A stretch of DNA of 64,000 bases from assembly GCA_903832005.1 (NCBI GenBank), contig CAIKZO010000090.1:1-64000 (forward strand). Direction: 5' to 3'. The position numbers were made by a program, and so were the translations under genes. The stretch comes from Enhydrobacter aerosaccus (lineage in GTDB: Bacteria > Pseudomonadota > Alphaproteobacteria > Reyranellales > Reyranellaceae). The notes beneath the pieces are model-generated. The model saw nothing but the letters and a program-made list of their open reading frames with translations. It had not been told where the DNA came from and did not search any database. Below, piece after piece: positions 62,545 to 64,000 of the stretch (positions are counted from its first letter, which is position 1; each line of letters opens with the position of its first letter).

Positions 62545-62571
62545 CTCAAGAAGGCTGGCGCGCTCGGCTGA
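62545..62571 (+). pseudogene. Duplicated tail of a CoA-transferase gene
   Basis: These 27 bases repeat the last 27 bases of the second CoA-transferase gene (62406-62432) with the first 18 identical and 24 of 27 overall. All three differences are synonymous, so both copies read LKKAGALG followed by TGA. The copy has no body in front of it. On the other strand it supplies the final codons of the DUF1194 gene. Confidence 0.6.
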
Positions 62572-63274
62572 GGCCGGCGATCTCCTGGATCAGCTTCTTG
62601 GTCAATGAGCGGCCGAACGACTCGTGTCCTTCGGCGATCACGGTGAAGGACCCGGGACCGCCGATGACATTGTCCTGGAAATATTTCTCGAGGCCGCCCG
62701 GCGGGTTCGTGTGCTCGGGGCGAAATGATTCTTCGGCCGGCGTCATGATCACCAGCGCATTGATCGTGATGCCCTTCTCGAGCGCCCGGTCGCGGGCATC
62801 GATGACCGACAGGCCGGAATTGTTGTTGCCGTCGCCCGAGATATCGATGACGCGGCGCTCCGACGCAAAGGGAGCGTTCTCGATCTGACGCACCGAATAG
62901 TCGATGGCGCTGCTGATCGAGGTGCTGCCGATCGACGAGCGCGGCGCTTCGATCAACTTGTCACCGAAGCCGCGCGCCGCACCGGCACCGTCGATCACCG
63001 TCCAGTCGACGACGACGTTCTGCACGCCGGCCGTCGCCCATTCGACAAAGCAGACGGCAATGCGCCGGTTCGGGCCGGAAGTGATGGCGCGCACGACATC
63101 CGCGTCGGCCAGGGCAGCGGCCGCACCCTCGCGCTGCAGCCGGAACTTAGGCTCGGTCACGCTGCGCGAGACGTCAGCGGCGAGCACCAGCAGCATGTCG
63201 ACAGGGTCCGCGGCCCAAGCAGCGAAGGGGAGGAACGCGACGGCAAGACCCAGAAGCGCAATCAGCCTTCTCAT
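62546..63274 (-). CDS. DUF1194 secreted von Willebrand A-like protein
   Basis: 242 residues: signal peptide (to about 21, AAWAAD), then the DUF1194 domain. VDMLLVLAADVSRSVTEPKF contains the MIDAS-like DxSxS, and RRVIDISGDGNNN the following Asp region. Function is unknown; likely periplasmic metal-dependent binding. The last eight or so codons derive from the antisense of a duplicated CoA-transferase tail, so this C-terminus is probably not native. Confidence 0.83.
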   Translation of the reverse strand: MRRLIALLGLAVAFLPFAAWAADPVDMLLVLAADVSRSVTEPKFRLQREGAAAALADADVVRAITSGPNRRIAVCFVEWATAGVQNVVVDWTVIDGAGAARGFGDKLIEAPRSSIGSTSISSAIDYSVRQIENAPFASERRVIDISGDGNNNSGLSVIDARDRALEKGITINALVIMTPAEESFRPEHTNPPGGLEKYFQDNVIGGPGSFTVIAEGHESFGRSLTKKLIQEIAGLSRARQPS

Positions 63275-63324
63275 CGAATGCCTCCCTGATGACAGCGAGC
63301 ATTAAACATCGGACACTCGGGGCC

Positions 63325-63657
63325 ATGGCGGCCCGCTTTTCGACCTATGCAGAATTCTGGCCATTCTATCTCGGCGAGCACCGCAAGCCGTCGACCCGAG
63401 CCGTGCATTACGTCGGCAGCATCGCTTCAGTCGCGATGCTGATCCTGGCAGTCGCCACTCGCAACTGGTGGCTACTCCTGGCAGTCCCGTTCCTTGGCTA
63501 TGGGCCCGCCTGGTTCGGCCACTTCTTCATCGAGAAGAACCGGCCCGCTACATTCCAAGCCCCGGTATGGTCCCTGGTCAGCGACTACCGCATGTGCGGT
63601 CTCTTCCTGACCGGACGCCTCGGTCACGAATTGATGAGGCATCAAATCCGGCTGTAG
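63325..63657 (+). CDS. DUF962 small membrane protein
   Basis: 110 residues, with FSTYAEFWPFYLGEHRKPSTRAVHYVGS, a central hydrophobic pair of segments, and GPAWFGHFFIEKNRPATF, the DUF962/Mpo1-like pattern whose His residues bind metal in the yeast homologue (alpha-oxidation of 2-hydroxy fatty acids). ATG 63325 is preferred over an ATG at 63289 because the conserved region starts there. Confidence 0.8.
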   Translation: MAARFSTYAEFWPFYLGEHRKPSTRAVHYVGSIASVAMLILAVATRNWWLLLAVPFLGYGPAWFGHFFIEKNRPATFQAPVWSLVSDYRMCGLFLTGRLGHELMRHQIRL

Positions 63658-63677
63658 CGGCACGCCGTAGACAGGCC

Positions 63678-64000
63678 ATGAAACGCCTGCTCGTCCTCCT
63701 GCTGCTTTTCGTCTCCAGCGTCGCGCACGCTGAGACTCCTTCTTTGCCCTGGAAGAAGTGGGACCCCGCGCTGCTCGATCAGGCGGGCAAGGAGCATAAG
63801 TACATCCTGCTGCATATGGCGGCGGTGTGGTGTCACTGGTGCCACGTGATGGAAGGCACGACCTACGCTGACCCCGCCATCCAGAAGACCATCCTCGACA
63901 AGTTCATTCCGGTACGCGTCGACCAGGACGCCGATCCCGAGCTCAGCTACCGCTATGAGGATTGGGGCTGGCCCGCGACCATCATGCTCGACAAGGACGG
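63678..64000 (+). CDS. DUF255 thioredoxin-fold secreted protein, 3' end outside window
   Basis: 107 codons are visible. A signal peptide (MKRLLVLLLLFVSSVAHA) is followed by WKKWDPALLDQAGKEHKYILLHMAAVWCHWCHVMEGTTY, with the WCHWCH motif of DUF255/YyaL (SPATA20)-like thioredoxin domains, and later YRYEDWGWPATIMLDKDG with the cis-Pro. The gene runs off the window end, so full domain content is unknown. Confidence 0.8.
   Translation, partial: MKRLLVLLLLFVSSVAHAETPSLPWKKWDPALLDQAGKEHKYILLHMAAVWCHWCHVMEGTTYADPAIQKTILDKFIPVRVDQDADPELSYRYEDWGWPATIMLDKD

Overview
The window is a gene-dense, GC-rich (by eye about two-thirds G+C) chromosomal segment from an alphaproteobacterium. Pointers are the phaA/phaB/phaR polyhydroxybutyrate genes, a phaR-DUF1289 pair, alphaproteobacterial sdhCDAB order, a mesaconyl-CoA hydratase next to a malyl-CoA lyase/thioesterase-type gene (ethylmalonyl-CoA pathway type), TTT-type (Bug) binding proteins and CaiB/BaiF CoA-transferases. 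A Rhodospirillales/Reyranella-like soil bacterium would fit, but this is an impression from gene content, not a placement. There are no rRNA, tRNA, CRISPR, phage or insertion-sequence genes, and no gene-free stretch above about 150 bases.

Layout. 1-8.9 kb: a 5'-truncated lipoprotein, a DUF4864 protein, an EamA exporter, a periplasmic sulfite dehydrogenase pair (sorA/sorB), a GNAT, a secreted GDSL hydrolase, then a leftward GDPD - DUF1989 - flavin monooxygenase set. 9-14.4 kb: a leftward, translationally coupled set holding a GatC-like mini-protein, a GatA-like amidase and a peptide-type ABC transporter (two ATPases, two permeases, no binding protein). 14.5-21.4 kb (+): a CPA2 antiporter with a universal-stress-like tail, then an operon-like run in which a dicarboxylate/amino-acid symporter overlaps an ABC-type binding protein, followed by a Bug receptor, a TauD-type dioxygenase and a GST.

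21.4-43.4 kb is one long co-directional minus-strand block. In transcription order it holds a mini PhaE-like protein, a short class-III-like PHA synthase, a membrane LytTR regulator, a flavoprotein oxidase, phaA, an MFS exporter, phaB, an AhpD-like protein, tam, a gamma-glutamyltransferase, rlmI, a NylC/DmpA-type Ntn hydrolase, a second peptide ABC set (binding protein and two permeases, no ATPase), tamA and tamB. phaR and DUF1289 diverge from its head.

44.4-64 kb: crotonase, serine hydrolase, an orphan amino-acid binding protein, VOC protein, sdhCDAB, mch and a malyl-CoA lyase family gene, pdxY, a LysE exporter, a RutE-like reductase, a TPR glycosyltransferase-like protein, asd, a second Bug receptor divergent from two tandem CaiB/BaiF CoA-transferases, a palindromic repeat with a duplicated gene tail, DUF1194, DUF962 and a 3'-truncated DUF255 thioredoxin-like gene.

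Functional picture: acetyl-CoA storage and assimilation genes (PhaA, PhaB, PhaC-like, PhaR, Mch, Mcl-type, Sdh) recur, mixed with much amide, peptide and organic-acid uptake. The most notable non-coding signals are three AlgR-like LytTR sites at exact 21-bp spacing just downstream of the LytTR gene and upstream of the oxidase gene, and a hairpin that would sequester the ribosome-binding site of the MFS gene lying between phaA and phaB.
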